This document shows positions 32,563-41,659 of a DNA stretch of 64,000 nt, one piece after another. Numbering within the stretch: the first letter of the stretch is position 1; every line of letters begins with the position of its first letter. The stretch comes from Planctomycetota bacterium (lineage in GTDB: Bacteria > Planctomycetota > J058), in NCBI GenBank assembly GCA_023954375.1, contig JAMLIC010000007.1, positions 62,001-126,000 on the forward strand, written 5' to 3'. The notes under the pieces are model-generated. The model was not told where the DNA came from and did not search any database. It saw nothing but the letters and a program-made list of their open reading frames with translations. A program made the translations under genes and the position numbers.

Positions 32563-32867
32563 ACGATGGCACGACCAACATCCCCGCGAACACGGGGAAG
32601 ATCAGCCTCAAGCTGAAGCTCCCGGAGAAGGGGATCGCTTTCAAGCTCCCGGAGAAGGGGATCGCCCTGACGCTGCCGAACACCCCGCCGACGGGGCCCC
32701 AGCCCAGGACCGCCCTCAGCGCCCCCGAGAAGGGGCTCCCGCTGAAGCTTCCGGAGACGCAGGCGGAGTCCGCGGCGCAGCAGCCGCTCCCCTTGGCCGC
32801 CGTGCAGTTCGAGCCCATGGACGACTTCGAGATCTACTGCCACGAGCCGTCGCCAGGGCGCTTCTAG
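32559..32867 (+). CDS. Small PEKG-repeat protein
   Basis: This 102-residue protein starts at GTG 32559, overlapping the integrase stop by 4 bp. It is low in complexity, with repeats of KLPEKGIA (two tandem copies around residues 20-36) and later APEKGLPLKLPE. The end is more ordinary and acidic (VQFEPMDDFEIYCHEP). I do not recognise it. The overlap with the integrase strongly suggests it is translated. It could be a disordered partner of the recombinase. Confidence 0.6.
   Translation: MNDGTTNIPANTGKISLKLKLPEKGIAFKLPEKGIALTLPNTPPTGPQPRTALSAPEKGLPLKLPETQAESAAQQPLPLAAVQFEPMDDFEIYCHEPSPGRF
32616..32665 (+). repeat. Direct repeat encoding KLPEKGIA
   Basis: A 23-bp sequence beginning AAGCTCCCGGAGAAGGGG occurs at 32616-32638 and again at 32643-32665, a 27-bp period. 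It is in frame in the PEKG gene, so the duplication keeps the frame open. Confidence 0.85.
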
Positions 32868-32891
32868 GCGACGGCGTCGGTGCACCGCGCG

Positions 32892-32915
32892 GGCCCGGGG
32901 CGATCGCTCCGGGCC
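32892..32915. terminator. Hairpin between convergent genes
   Basis: GGCCCGG (32892-32898) pairs with CCGGGCC (32909-32915), with the palindrome GCGATCGC inside. It lies between the stops of the PEKG gene and the ArdC-like gene and could terminate both. Confidence 0.5.
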
Positions 32916-32998
32916 TCGTGCTTTCCGGAGGCGCAAGCGGCGAGGGCGCCATGTCACATGGCCCCGAACCTCGCGGGCGCGCGCCGCTCAGGTGGAAG

Positions 32999-33943
32999 TC
33001 ACTCCTTTGCGCTCCGCTTCTTCAGCTTCTCCTTGCCCATCTGCTCGACGAGGAGCGCGGACTTCAGGACGCGCTCCAAGCTGATGTCCTCCGGGACCTG
33101 CTCGTTGCCCTTGAGGTATCCGTTCAGGTACTCCGCGGCCGGCGTGTCCAGCCCAGCCCGACGGCAAGCGAGGTACGACACCGACTCGGCCTCGAACTCC
33201 CGCGCCTGCTTCGAGAGGTCCATGCGCGCGGGCCACCACTTGGCGTTCGGAGTACCGACGTGTCCGCAGTAGAGGTGTCCGAGCTCGTGGGTCAGCGTCC
33301 CGTAGTTCGTCGACCCGTCGACGTTCGAGTTGAGGGTGATCCTGGCGAAGAGCGGGATGCTCGAGCCCTCGTACATGACGAACTGTCGCCCGGGCACGGT
33401 GCCCACTCCGATGGCGTGCCCTGGATCAGCGGCGTTGCGCACGTAGCCGCCCAGGGTGCTGCCCAGGGAACGCTTCGCGACGTCGACGCCATCTCTGAGA
33501 GCGTTCGCGATGGTCAGGTCGACGCAGCGCGGGTCGATCTTGCCCTTCACCTGAAAGGGGGAGAAGAACCCGGCCGGCAGCGGGGCTCCCTCGGTCTGGG
33601 AGACGTCGAATCCGAACATGACCGGGCTCATCGGCTGGAGCATCACGAGCGGCTGCGCGTCCTCGAGCGGAGTTCGACCGTAGTCGTTCCGCCATCGTTT
33701 CGCGGTCAGCACGTACTTCGCGCCAGGCATCTGGATGTGGACCAGCATGGCGTTGAACGGAGAGTAGGTGTGGAACCGGGAGATGAACTCCATCAGCTCC
33801 ATGTACTTGGCGCTGCGCCGGTACTTCTTGGCCGCCGAGAAAAGCTCGTCGAGGGCGGTCTGCCTCTCGTCCTTCTGCTTCTGGGTCCCTGCAGGCACGG
33901 AGTCCATCGGCGGCAGCTCTCGTCCGGTCCAGCCGTGTCCCAT
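32999..33943 (-). CDS. ArdC-like antirestriction protein with zinc-peptidase motif
   Basis: I read 314 residues from ATG 33943; a TTG at 34000 abuts the tRNA terminator hairpin and is unlikely, and an ATG at 33907 is possible. An N-terminal ArdC-like domain (KYMELMEFISRFHTYSPFNA, KYVLTAKRWRNDYGR) precedes a metallopeptidase domain with the HExxH motif THELGHLYCGH and a downstream REFEAESVSYLA helix that would give the third ligand. ArdC proteins protect plasmids from host restriction during conjugation. Here it sits between the integrase and the tRNA, where it could protect the island after transfer. Motifs are complete; activity is inferred. Confidence 0.8.
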   Translation of the reverse strand: MGHGWTGRELPPMDSVPAGTQKQKDERQTALDELFSAAKKYRRSAKYMELMEFISRFHTYSPFNAMLVHIQMPGAKYVLTAKRWRNDYGRTPLEDAQPLVMLQPMSPVMFGFDVSQTEGAPLPAGFFSPFQVKGKIDPRCVDLTIANALRDGVDVAKRSLGSTLGGYVRNAADPGHAIGVGTVPGRQFVMYEGSSIPLFARITLNSNVDGSTNYGTLTHELGHLYCGHVGTPNAKWWPARMDLSKQAREFEAESVSYLACRRAGLDTPAAEYLNGYLKGNEQVPEDISLERVLKSALLVEQMGKEKLKKRSAKE

Positions 33944-34000
33944 GGCGTCCCGGCTGTCGGGATACCGATGGGCATACAGGCCCGGCGTCCGGAAAGCCAA

Positions 34001-34022
34001 GGGCCGCCCTCGCGGGCGGCCC
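34001..34022 (-). terminator. Terminator hairpin downstream of tRNA-Gly
   Basis: GGGCCGCCC (34001-34009) pairs perfectly with GGGCGGCCC (34014-34022) around TCGC. On the minus strand it lies 77 bp past the tRNA 3' end and is followed by TTGGCTTTCC. Confidence 0.5.
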
Positions 34023-34098
34023 TCATCTGAACGTCAGGGCTCGGAAGTCGTGCTTCGGAGCCCGGTTGCTATCGGCCCCTCAGGGCCCCTACATCAGA

Positions 34099-34170
34099 AG
34101 CGGGTGATGAGACTCGAACTCACAACCCTCAGCTTGGGAAGCTGATGCTCTACCATTGAGCTACACCCGC
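34099..34170 (-). tRNA. tRNA-Gly(CCC)
   Basis: The minus strand folds as a cloverleaf. The acceptor is GCGGGTG/CACCCGC and the D arm GCTC/GAGC. The anticodon stem is TCAGC/GCTGA with loop TTCCCAA (anticodon CCC), and the T-loop TTCGAGT is closed by GTGAG/CTCAT. The discriminator base is T and no CCA is encoded. Its 3' end faces the integrase module. Confidence 0.93.
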
Positions 34171-34246
34171 AAGCGAGCGAGAGCCTACCAGAGCCTTGCC
34201 GCCACGGCAAGCCACCAGGCGCCGAAAGCGGCTACGATCGGGCGCG

Positions 34247-34951
34247 GTGACGACGGACGAGCGACTGCGGCGGCTCTGCCGCGCTACGGCTGGCCTGGGG
34301 ACGGACGCGGATCGGGCGCGGCTGCTGGTCGAGCAGGTGCGCGCCGGGGCGCTGACGACGGAGCGGCTGGCGCTCGCGGCGGCGTTCAGGCACACGGTCG
34401 CCCGTCTGGCCGTCGGTCCCCGATGGGCAGCCGAGGTCGTCCCGGAGCAGGAGGACGTCGTCGCCCTCGTGGAGCGGCTGGACCTGGGCGCCGAGGCGAG
34501 GGCCCGGGTGGGGCTGGCCGCGGCGCGGGTCGCGCTGGCGGCCGCCGGGAAGGGCAGCGACCTGGCTCGTGTGCACGCGGCGCTGACCGAGTGGGTCCGC
34601 TCGGGTGGCCGGTCGCCCGCGCCCGTCGAGCCGCGGCGCAAGGTGCTGTCCGTGAAGTTCGGGCGGGGGGTGCCGCCGACCTACCGCAACTGCTACGCGG
34701 ACGGCGAGAACCTGTCGCGTCACCTGGCACGCGTCGTCGCCGAAGACCCCGCCGCGAAGGAAGACCTCCGCCGCGTGGTGAACGGCGCGCGGCGGTGGGC
34801 CACGGGCGAGGTCGCGGCGCTGGCGCGCGACCGGGGTGACTGGACCGAGTGGTGGTCCGAGGCCGGCCCGGCCGCCAGCCAGGCCGTGGCCGACGCGGTG
34901 CGGCGTGAGGTCGTGCCCTGGGCCCTGGGCGAGGTCGACGCGCTCGTCTGA
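34247..34951 (+). CDS. Hypothetical alpha-helical protein
   Basis: This 234-residue protein starts at GTG 34247. It lacks a strong ribosome site but has a long, well-behaved frame. It is Arg/Ala/Val-rich and helical (LLVEQVRAGALTTERLALAA, LDLGAEARARVGLAAARVAL). A single ordered patch, VKFGRGVPPTYRNCYADGEN, lies near residues 134-153. No signal peptide or known domain is visible. It is the first gene outside the island and may be ordinary chromosomal content upstream of the macroglobulin gene. Confidence 0.65.
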   Translation: MTTDERLRRLCRATAGLGTDADRARLLVEQVRAGALTTERLALAAAFRHTVARLAVGPRWAAEVVPEQEDVVALVERLDLGAEARARVGLAAARVALAAAGKGSDLARVHAALTEWVRSGGRSPAPVEPRRKVLSVKFGRGVPPTYRNCYADGENLSRHLARVVAEDPAAKEDLRRVVNGARRWATGEVAALARDRGDWTEWWSEAGPAASQAVADAVRREVVPWALGEVDALV

Positions 34952-35004
34952 CCCCCCAGCTCGGGCCCTCGGGTGTGTAACCTGCCGCCCTCCGGAGGTG
35001 ACCC

Positions 35005-38000
35005 GTGCGCCAGCCCTGGCCAGTCCTGCTCTCGTTGGTCCTGTGCGTCGGTTGCCCCGGAAGCGGCGGCAGCGGCAAGGACGGAGGCGGGGGACCGGGG
35101 CAGCCGCCTGGCGACGGCGGGAGGTCGACCGTCGCCGCGCCGCTGGAGGAGGAGCCGGCGCCCTCGGGCCCGCCCTTCGTGCTCGGCGAGGCCACGGCGC
35201 CGGGCCAGGCCTGGGAGGCCACGCCGCAGGCCGACGCGGCCCGCCTCGACGACGCGACGACGCAGGCGCTGCTCGACCGCCTGCCGGCGCTGGAGACGGA
35301 GCCAGGGACGAGCTTCGCGCGCCGGCAGGGACCGCCGCCGCCGCCGCTGACCGGCGAGACCGTCCAGCAGCCCTTCCCGCCGCCGCCCGGGCCGCCGCCC
35401 GCCGACGTGGCGCCGAGCGGACCGCTCGAGGTGCTCCGCTACATGCCGGAGGGCGACGTGCCGCTGGCGCCGCACCTCTCGATCACCTTCTCCCACCCCA
35501 TGATCCCCGTGGGAACGCTCGACGCCGTGGCGCAGGAGCGCGTGCCGGTGCGACTCGAGCCGCAGCCGGCCGGCCGCTGGCGCTGGATCGGCACCCGGAC
35601 GCTCCTCTTCGAGCCCGACCCCCGCTTCCCCATGGCCACCGAGTACGCGGTCGAGGTCCCGGCCGGCACGCGCGCGGCCGACGGCGCGGCCCTGACCGCA
35701 CCCGTGCGCTGGTCGTTCCGCACGCCGCCGCCGAAGCTCGTCCACGGCTCGCCGCAGGGCGGCCCCGTGCGCCGCGACCCGGTCCTCGTGACCACCTTCG
35801 ACCAGGCGATCGACCCGGCGGCCGTGCTGGCGACGACGACCGTGCGCGCGGGCGACCGGCAGGTCGCGGTCCGCGCCGCCACCGAGGCCGAGGCCGCGCC
35901 GGTCGCCGGCCAGCTGCAGGCCGGGCGCTCGCTCGCGTTCGTGGCCGAGGAGCCGCTGCCGACCGACGCGACCGTCACGGTCACGGTGGGCCCCGGCACC
36001 CCGTCGGCCGAGGGCCCGCGCCGCACGAGCGAGCCGGCCACGTTCACGTTCCGCACCTACGGCCCGCTGCGCGTCACCGAGCACCGCTCCGGCTGGGGCC
36101 GCGGCGACTGCCCGCCCGGCGCGCCGTTCATGATCACGTTCTCGAACCCGATCGACGCCGACGCCCTGACGCCGGACATGATCACGCTCGCGCCGGAGGT
36201 GCCAGGCCTGCGCGTCGTCGCCCACGGCGCCACGGTGCGCCTCCAGGGCGCCACCGCCGCCAACACCCGCTACGAGGCGACGCTCTCGCCGGCGATCAAG
36301 GACGTCTTCGGCCAGACGCTCGGCGCGCAGGTCGTGCTCGGGTTCGCCACGACCGCCCCCCACCCGGCCCTCGTCGGCCAGGCGGGCGACATGGTGCTCC
36401 TCGACCCCGCCGGCAAGCCGCGCCTCACCTTCACCTCGATCGCCGTGAAGAAGCTGCGCGCGCGCGTCCACACCGTCGACCCCGCGACGGACTGGGCCGC
36501 CTACCAGGAGTGGCGCCGCGCCCTCTGGCGCGACGCCAACCCGATCATGCCCGGCCGCCCGGTGAGCGACGTCGAGGTGTCGGTGAAGGGCAGCCAGGAG
36601 GCCTGGGTCGAGACTGCGGTCGACCTCTCCGCCGCCCTGAAGGACGGCCTCGGCCACGCGCTCGTGCTCGTCGAGCCGGTCGACTGGCCCGCCCGCGACC
36701 ACGGCCGCCGCCCGCGCCTCGCCACGTGGGTCCAGGGGACCCGCCTCGGCGTCGACGCGCAGCACGACGCCACCCACCTGCTCGCCTGGATCACGCGCCT
36801 CGAGGACGGCGCCCCCGCCGCCGGCGCGCAGGTGCGCCTCCTCCCCGACCACGGCCACGCCGAGACCGGCGCCGACGGCGTCGCGCGGCTGACGCTCCCG
36901 CCCCGCTCGAGCTCCTCCGAGCGCGCCCTCCTCGCGACCCTCGGCGGCGACGTCGCCCTCCTGCCCGGCGGCTGGAGCGCCCGCGACCTCCGCGTCGAGC
37001 TGCGCTGGTTCACCTTCGACGACCGCCACCTCTACCGCCCGGGCGAGCAGGTCCGCGTGAAGGGCTGGGTGCGCGAGGTCGACCCGCGCCTCGGCGGCGA
37101 CGTGCGCCCCGCGCCGGCGGGCCTCACGGCCTCCCGCTTCGTCGTCCGCGACGCCCGCTGGCAGGAGGTCACCAAGGGGGAGGTGCGCTTCGACGCGCAC
37201 GGCGGGTTCGACCTCGCCTTCACCCTCCCCGACACGGTCCACGTCGGTCAGGCGGTCGTCGAGTTCGACCGCCGGCACAGCCACTCCTTCCAGATCGCCG
37301 AGTTCCGCCGCCCCGAGTTCGAGGTGACGGTCTCACCCGCCGGCGCCGGCCCGACCCTGGCGACCGAGGAGGCCGTCTTCACCGCCGCGGCCGCCTACTT
37401 CGCCGGCGGCGCCCTCCCGAACGCGAAGGTCACCTGGCGCACGACGGCGCGCCCGACGAACTTCACCCCGCCCAACCGGCGTGACTACCTCTTCGGCGAG
37501 CACGTGCCGTGGTGGCTCCGCGGCTGGTCCGACGACGACCTCGACGATCACCCGGGCCGCGGCCGGACCCCCCGCCGCCGCGTCGCGACGGCCCCCCAGG
37601 AGGTGGCCACCCTCGAGGGGACGACCGACGCGCAGGGCAAGCACCACCTCAGGGTGACGCTCAACCGCCTCGCGCGCCCGCTCGCGATCACCGCCGAGGC
37701 CACCGTCCAGGACGTGAACCGCCAGGCCTTCGCCGGCTCGAGCACCGTCCTCGCCCACCCCGCCGCCGAGTACGTCGGCGTCCGCCCGCGGCGCCCCTTC
37801 TTCCGCCAGGGCGCCCCGCTCGAGCTCGACCTGCTCGTCGTCGGCCTCGACGGCGTGGCCGTCGCCGGCCGCGCCGTCCACGTCGAGCTCGCCCGGCTCG
37901 AGTGGGACTGGGACCACCGCGGCCTGCGCGAGCGCGTCGTCGAGCGCCACGCCCACGCGCTCACCTCCGCCGCGGACCCGGTCTCGCTGAAGCACGAGGG

Positions 38001-41000
38001 CCCGGCCGGCGGCACGTGGCGGATCACCGCCCGCGCCCACGACGCGGCCGGCCGCGTCGCCCGCACGACGACCCAGCTGTGGGTCGCCGGCGGCGCCGCC
38101 CCCGCCACGCGCGAGGTCGAGGAGGCCAAGGTCACCCTCGTCCCCGACCGCGAGGCCTACGCCCACGGCGACACGGCCGAGGTCCTGGTCGTCGCCCCGT
38201 TCGCGCCCGCCGAGGCGCTCGTGACGCTGCGCCGCTCGGGGCTCGTGCGCCACGAGCGGCTGCGCCTCGAGACGACCACGCACGTCCTCGAGGTGCCGAT
38301 CGACGACGGGCTCGTCCCCGACGTCACCCTGCACGTGGCCCTCGTCGGGGCGGCGCCGCGCGAGGACGCCCCCGACGCCACGCGCCCCGCCTTCGCCGCC
38401 GGGCAGGTCACGCTCTCGGTCCCGCCGCGCCGCCGCACGCTCGCCGTCGAGGTCGCCCCCGCCCGGCGCGACCTGGAGCCCGGCGGCACGACCCCGGTCG
38501 AGCTCGTGGTCCGCGACCACGCGGGCGAGCCCGTGCGCGACGCCGAGGTGTGCCTCGCCGTCGTCGACGAGGCCGTCCTCATGCTCGCCGGCCACGCGAT
38601 CCCCGACCCGCTGGGCGTCTTCTACCGCCCGCGCGGCGCCGGCGCCGGCGACGCGCGCGCCCGGCGCTTCCTGCGCCTGCAGGCGCCCGACCTCGCCGCC
38701 GCCGCGGAGGAGGCCAAGACGGCGGGCGCCGAGATGAGGGACGGCGCCCCGCCCGGCGCGGCCATGCGCGCGCGCGCCGGCGCTCCCCTCGGCGGCGTCG
38801 GCGGCGGCGGCGACGCGCCCCCGCCGATCGCCCTGCGCAAGGACCTGAGCCCGATCGCCCACTGGTCGCCGCGCGTGCGCACGGACGGCGCCGGCCGCGC
38901 GACGGTCGACCTGAAGCTGCCCGACTCGCTCACGCGCTGGCGCCTGATCGCCGTGGCCGCCGCGGGCGCGAACAGCTTCGGCGCCCGCGAGGAGACGGTC
39001 ACGGCCCGCCTGCCGCTCATGGTCCGCCCGTCGGCGCCGCGCTTCCTCAACTTCGGCGACCGCTTCGAGCTGCCGGTCGTCGTCCAGAACCAGACCGACG
39101 CCCCGCTCGAGGTCGACGTGGCCGTGCGCGCCTCGAACCTGGCCCTCACCGCCGGCCAGGGCCGCCGGCTCGTCGTCCCGGCGCGCGACCGCCGCGAGGT
39201 GCGCTTCCCGGCCGCCGCCGAGCGCGCGGGCCGCGCCCGCCTGCAGGTCGTCGCCGCGGTCACGGCCACGCCCGCGACCGCCGACGCCCAGGAGCTGACC
39301 CTCCCCGTCTGGACCCCGGCGACGTCCGAGGCCTTCGCCACCTACGGCGTCCTCGACGACGGGGCGCTGGCCCAGCCGATCGCCCCGCCGAAGGACGCCT
39401 GGCCCGAGTTCGGCGGCCTCGAGGTCACGACCTCGTCGACGCAGCTCCAGGCGCTCACCGACGCCGTGATCTACCTCGTCGAGTACCCGTTCGGCTGCGC
39501 CGAGCAGGTGGCCTCGCGCGTGCTCGCCCTCGTCGCCGTGCGCGACGTCCTCCAGGCCTTCGCCGCGCCGCAGCTCCCGTCCGAGGCGCGCCTGGCCGAG
39601 GCGGTCGCCGTCGACCTCGCGAGCCTGCGCGAGCGGCAGCACCCGCAGGACGGCGGCTGGGGCTTCTGGCGCGCGGACGAGCCGAGCTGGCCGTACGTGT
39701 CGCTCCACGTGCTCCACGCGCTCGCCCGCGCCAGGGAGAAGGGCTACCCGGTCGACGCGGGCATGCTCCGCCGGGCGCACGACTACGCGCGGCAGGTCGA
39801 GCGGCGGATCCCGTCCCACTACTCCGCCGAGTCGCGCCGGGCGCTCGTCGCCTACGCGCTCCACGTCCGCGCCCGCCTGGGCGACGACGACCCGGCGCGC
39901 GCCCGGGCGCTCCTGAAGGAGGCCGGCGGCGTGGCGGCGGTGGGCCAGGCGCTCTCGTTCGAGGCGGCCGGCTGGATCTACCCGCTCCTGCGCCAGGGCG
40001 CGCCGGACGAGGCGAAGGCGCTGCGCCGCCACCTCGCCAACCGCGTGGTCGAGACCGCCGGCGCGGCCCACTTCGTCACCCGCTACTCCGACGGCGAGCA
40101 CGTGCTCCTGCACTCGGCGCACCGCGTCGACGGCGTGCTCCTCGAGGCGCTCCTCGACGACCCGGCCGAGGTCGCGGGCGACCTCGCGCCCAAGCTCGTC
40201 CAGGGGCTCCTCGGGCACCGTCGGCGCGGCCGCTGGTCGAACACGCAGGAGAACGCCTTCGTGCTCCTGGCCCTCGACACCTACTTCCGCACGGCCGAGA
40301 AGGTCACGCCCGACTTCGTCGCCCGCGCCTGGCTGGGCGAGGCCTTCGCCGGCGAGCACGCCTTCCGCGGGCGCACGACCGAGCGCGCGCGGATCGACGT
40401 GCCCATGGAGGCCCTCCAGGGCTTCGCGGCCGACGGCGCGCCCCCGCGCCTGACGCTCGCCAAGGACGGGCCCGGGCGCCTCTACTACCGCGTCGGCCTG
40501 CGCTACGCCCCGCGCGACCTGGCGCTCGCGCCGCTCGACGCCGGCTTCACGGTCGAGCGCCGCTACGAGGCCGTCGACGACCCCGCCGACGTGCGCCGCG
40601 ACGCCGACGGCGTGTGGCGGATCAAGGCGGGCGCGCGCGTGCGCGTGCACCTGACGATGATCGCCCCGGCGCGCCGTCACCACGTGGCCCTCGTCGACCC
40701 GCTCCCGGCCGGCCTCGAGCCCCTCGACCCGGCCCTGCGCGCGACGGGCGCCCTGCCGGCCGAGGCCGTCACCGCGCAGCCGGGCCCCGGCTGCGGCTGG
40801 TGGTGGTGGACGCGCACCTGGTACGAGCACTCGGGGCTGCGCGACGAGCGCGCCGAGGCGTTCGCCTCGCTCCTGTGGGAGGGCGCGCACACCTTCAGCT
40901 ACACGGCGCGCGCCACCACGCCGGGGACCTTCGTCGCCCCGCCGGCGAAGGCCGAGGAAATGTACGCCCCCGAGACCTTCGGCCGCAGCGGGACCGACCG

Positions 41001-41016
41001 CGTGGTCGTCGAGTGA
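35005..41016 (+). CDS. Bacterial alpha-2-macroglobulin, thioester type lipoprotein
   Basis: This 2003-residue protein starts at GTG 35005 after GGAGGTG. A lipoprotein signal ends LVLCVGC. A Pro/Gly-rich linker leads to Ig-like and MG domains (LRYMPEGDVPLAPHLSITFS, YRPGEQVRVKGWVREV). A low-complexity bait-like stretch (RARAGAPLGGVGGGGDAPPP) lies near residues 1255-1275, followed by the PIAHWSPRVRTDGAGRA segment. The thioester GCAEQ has its Cys near 1498, in the usual YPFGCAEQ context, followed by the helical toroid (DGGWGFWRADEPSWPYVSLH). Such proteins trap proteases in the periplasm and protect the envelope. Bacterial MG proteins often pair with a penicillin-binding protein PbpC; none is seen here. 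Confidence 0.9.
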   Translation: MRQPWPVLLSLVLCVGCPGSGGSGKDGGGGPGQPPGDGGRSTVAAPLEEEPAPSGPPFVLGEATAPGQAWEATPQADAARLDDATTQALLDRLPALETEPGTSFARRQGPPPPPLTGETVQQPFPPPPGPPPADVAPSGPLEVLRYMPEGDVPLAPHLSITFSHPMIPVGTLDAVAQERVPVRLEPQPAGRWRWIGTRTLLFEPDPRFPMATEYAVEVPAGTRAADGAALTAPVRWSFRTPPPKLVHGSPQGGPVRRDPVLVTTFDQAIDPAAVLATTTVRAGDRQVAVRAATEAEAAPVAGQLQAGRSLAFVAEEPLPTDATVTVTVGPGTPSAEGPRRTSEPATFTFRTYGPLRVTEHRSGWGRGDCPPGAPFMITFSNPIDADALTPDMITLAPEVPGLRVVAHGATVRLQGATAANTRYEATLSPAIKDVFGQTLGAQVVLGFATTAPHPALVGQAGDMVLLDPAGKPRLTFTSIAVKKLRARVHTVDPATDWAAYQEWRRALWRDANPIMPGRPVSDVEVSVKGSQEAWVETAVDLSAALKDGLGHALVLVEPVDWPARDHGRRPRLATWVQGTRLGVDAQHDATHLLAWITRLEDGAPAAGAQVRLLPDHGHAETGADGVARLTLPPRSSSSERALLATLGGDVALLPGGWSARDLRVELRWFTFDDRHLYRPGEQVRVKGWVREVDPRLGGDVRPAPAGLTASRFVVRDARWQEVTKGEVRFDAHGGFDLAFTLPDTVHVGQAVVEFDRRHSHSFQIAEFRRPEFEVTVSPAGAGPTLATEEAVFTAAAAYFAGGALPNAKVTWRTTARPTNFTPPNRRDYLFGEHVPWWLRGWSDDDLDDHPGRGRTPRRRVATAPQEVATLEGTTDAQGKHHLRVTLNRLARPLAITAEATVQDVNRQAFAGSSTVLAHPAAEYVGVRPRRPFFRQGAPLELDLLVVGLDGVAVAGRAVHVELARLEWDWDHRGLRERVVERHAHALTSAADPVSLKHEGPAGGTWRITARAHDAAGRVARTTTQLWVAGGAAPATREVEEAKVTLVPDREAYAHGDTAEVLVVAPFAPAEALVTLRRSGLVRHERLRLETTTHVLEVPIDDGLVPDVTLHVALVGAAPREDAPDATRPAFAAGQVTLSVPPRRRTLAVEVAPARRDLEPGGTTPVELVVRDHAGEPVRDAEVCLAVVDEAVLMLAGHAIPDPLGVFYRPRGAGAGDARARRFLRLQAPDLAAAAEEAKTAGAEMRDGAPPGAAMRARAGAPLGGVGGGGDAPPPIALRKDLSPIAHWSPRVRTDGAGRATVDLKLPDSLTRWRLIAVAAAGANSFGAREETVTARLPLMVRPSAPRFLNFGDRFELPVVVQNQTDAPLEVDVAVRASNLALTAGQGRRLVVPARDRREVRFPAAAERAGRARLQVVAAVTATPATADAQELTLPVWTPATSEAFATYGVLDDGALAQPIAPPKDAWPEFGGLEVTTSSTQLQALTDAVIYLVEYPFGCAEQVASRVLALVAVRDVLQAFAAPQLPSEARLAEAVAVDLASLRERQHPQDGGWGFWRADEPSWPYVSLHVLHALARAREKGYPVDAGMLRRAHDYARQVERRIPSHYSAESRRALVAYALHVRARLGDDDPARARALLKEAGGVAAVGQALSFEAAGWIYPLLRQGAPDEAKALRRHLANRVVETAGAAHFVTRYSDGEHVLLHSAHRVDGVLLEALLDDPAEVAGDLAPKLVQGLLGHRRRGRWSNTQENAFVLLALDTYFRTAEKVTPDFVARAWLGEAFAGEHAFRGRTTERARIDVPMEALQGFAADGAPPRLTLAKDGPGRLYYRVGLRYAPRDLALAPLDAGFTVERRYEAVDDPADVRRDADGVWRIKAGARVRVHLTMIAPARRHHVALVDPLPAGLEPLDPALRATGALPAEAVTAQPGPGCGWWWWTRTWYEHSGLRDERAEAFASLLWEGAHTFSYTARATTPGTFVAPPAKAEEMYAPETFGRSGTDRVVVE

Positions 41017-41023
41017 CGGTGAG

Positions 41024-41659
41024 CTACAGCAGGTTCCGCAGCGTGACGACCTTGGCGAACGTCACGCGCACCCACGCGTCGGGCCCCGTCTGGCGGGCCA
41101 GGGTGAAGCGGACCTCGAGCCGCGCCCGCTGCGGCGGGGCCTCGCCCGCGCCCACCTGCGTGAACGCCGGCAGCTCGCCCGGGTCGTCCGACGCCCCGAC
41201 GACCTCCTCGAGGAGCGGCACGGCCAACCCGCTCGCCGTGTCGATCCGCACGAGCTGCAGGCGGTCGGCCGGGCCGCCGCCGCCCGGGCGCGGCCGGAAC
41301 TGGTAGACCACCGCCGGGCCGGTCGCCGCGGTCGAGGTCGGGCCGCTCCAGCCCGTCACCGGGAAGAGCTGCGCCGCGCGGTCGGCCGCGCCGGCGGCCG
41401 GCGTGAAGACCAGGCCGTCCCAGGCGCCGACCACCTGCGTCACGCCGGCGTAGTGCGCCGACGCGAGCTCGCGCTCGACCCGCCGCAGGGCGGCCTCGCC
41501 CGTGGCCAGCACGTGCGCCCGCACCGAGCCCTCGACCGAGGGCCGCTGCCCGGCGACGAGCGCGCCGAGCGACAGGAGCACCAGCAGGGCGGTGATCGCC
41601 ACCACCACCATGACCTCGAGCATCGAGTGGCCGCGACGGCGGCGCTCAGCGGCTCGCAC
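41024..41659 (-). CDS. Prepilin-like protein (PilW/GspJ type)
   Basis: This 211-residue protein starts at GTG 41659 with GGAGGTGACCC immediately upstream. The N-terminus has a type IV prepilin signature: a basic leader, then GHSMLEVMVVVAITALLVLL. A Gly before the Ser-Met-Leu-Glu core suggests prepilin-peptidase cleavage and N-methylation, with Glu at +4 rather than the usual +5. The rest is a beta-rich soluble domain (VERELASAHYAGVTQVVG, RARLEVRFTLARQ) typical of minor pseudopilins. It overlaps the HEAT-repeat gene by 14 bp and is last in a four-gene operon. Likely a minor subunit of a type II secretion or type IV pilus-like fibre. Confidence 0.78.
   Translation of the reverse strand: MRAAERRRRGHSMLEVMVVVAITALLVLLSLGALVAGQRPSVEGSVRAHVLATGEAALRRVERELASAHYAGVTQVVGAWDGLVFTPAAGAADRAAQLFPVTGWSGPTSTAATGPAVVYQFRPRPGGGGPADRLQLVRIDTASGLAVPLLEEVVGASDDPGELPAFTQVGAGEAPPQRARLEVRFTLARQTGPDAWVRVTFAKVVTLRNLL

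Noticed and set aside
33944..34000. TTG start at 34000 for the ArdC-like gene
   Set aside because: Its upstream sequence is the tRNA terminator hairpin, leaving no room for a ribosome site; ATG starts occur downstream.
37333..40890. 1185-codon open frame opposite the macroglobulin gene
   Set aside because: Antisense shadow; the plus strand holds the thioester and MG-domain motifs.
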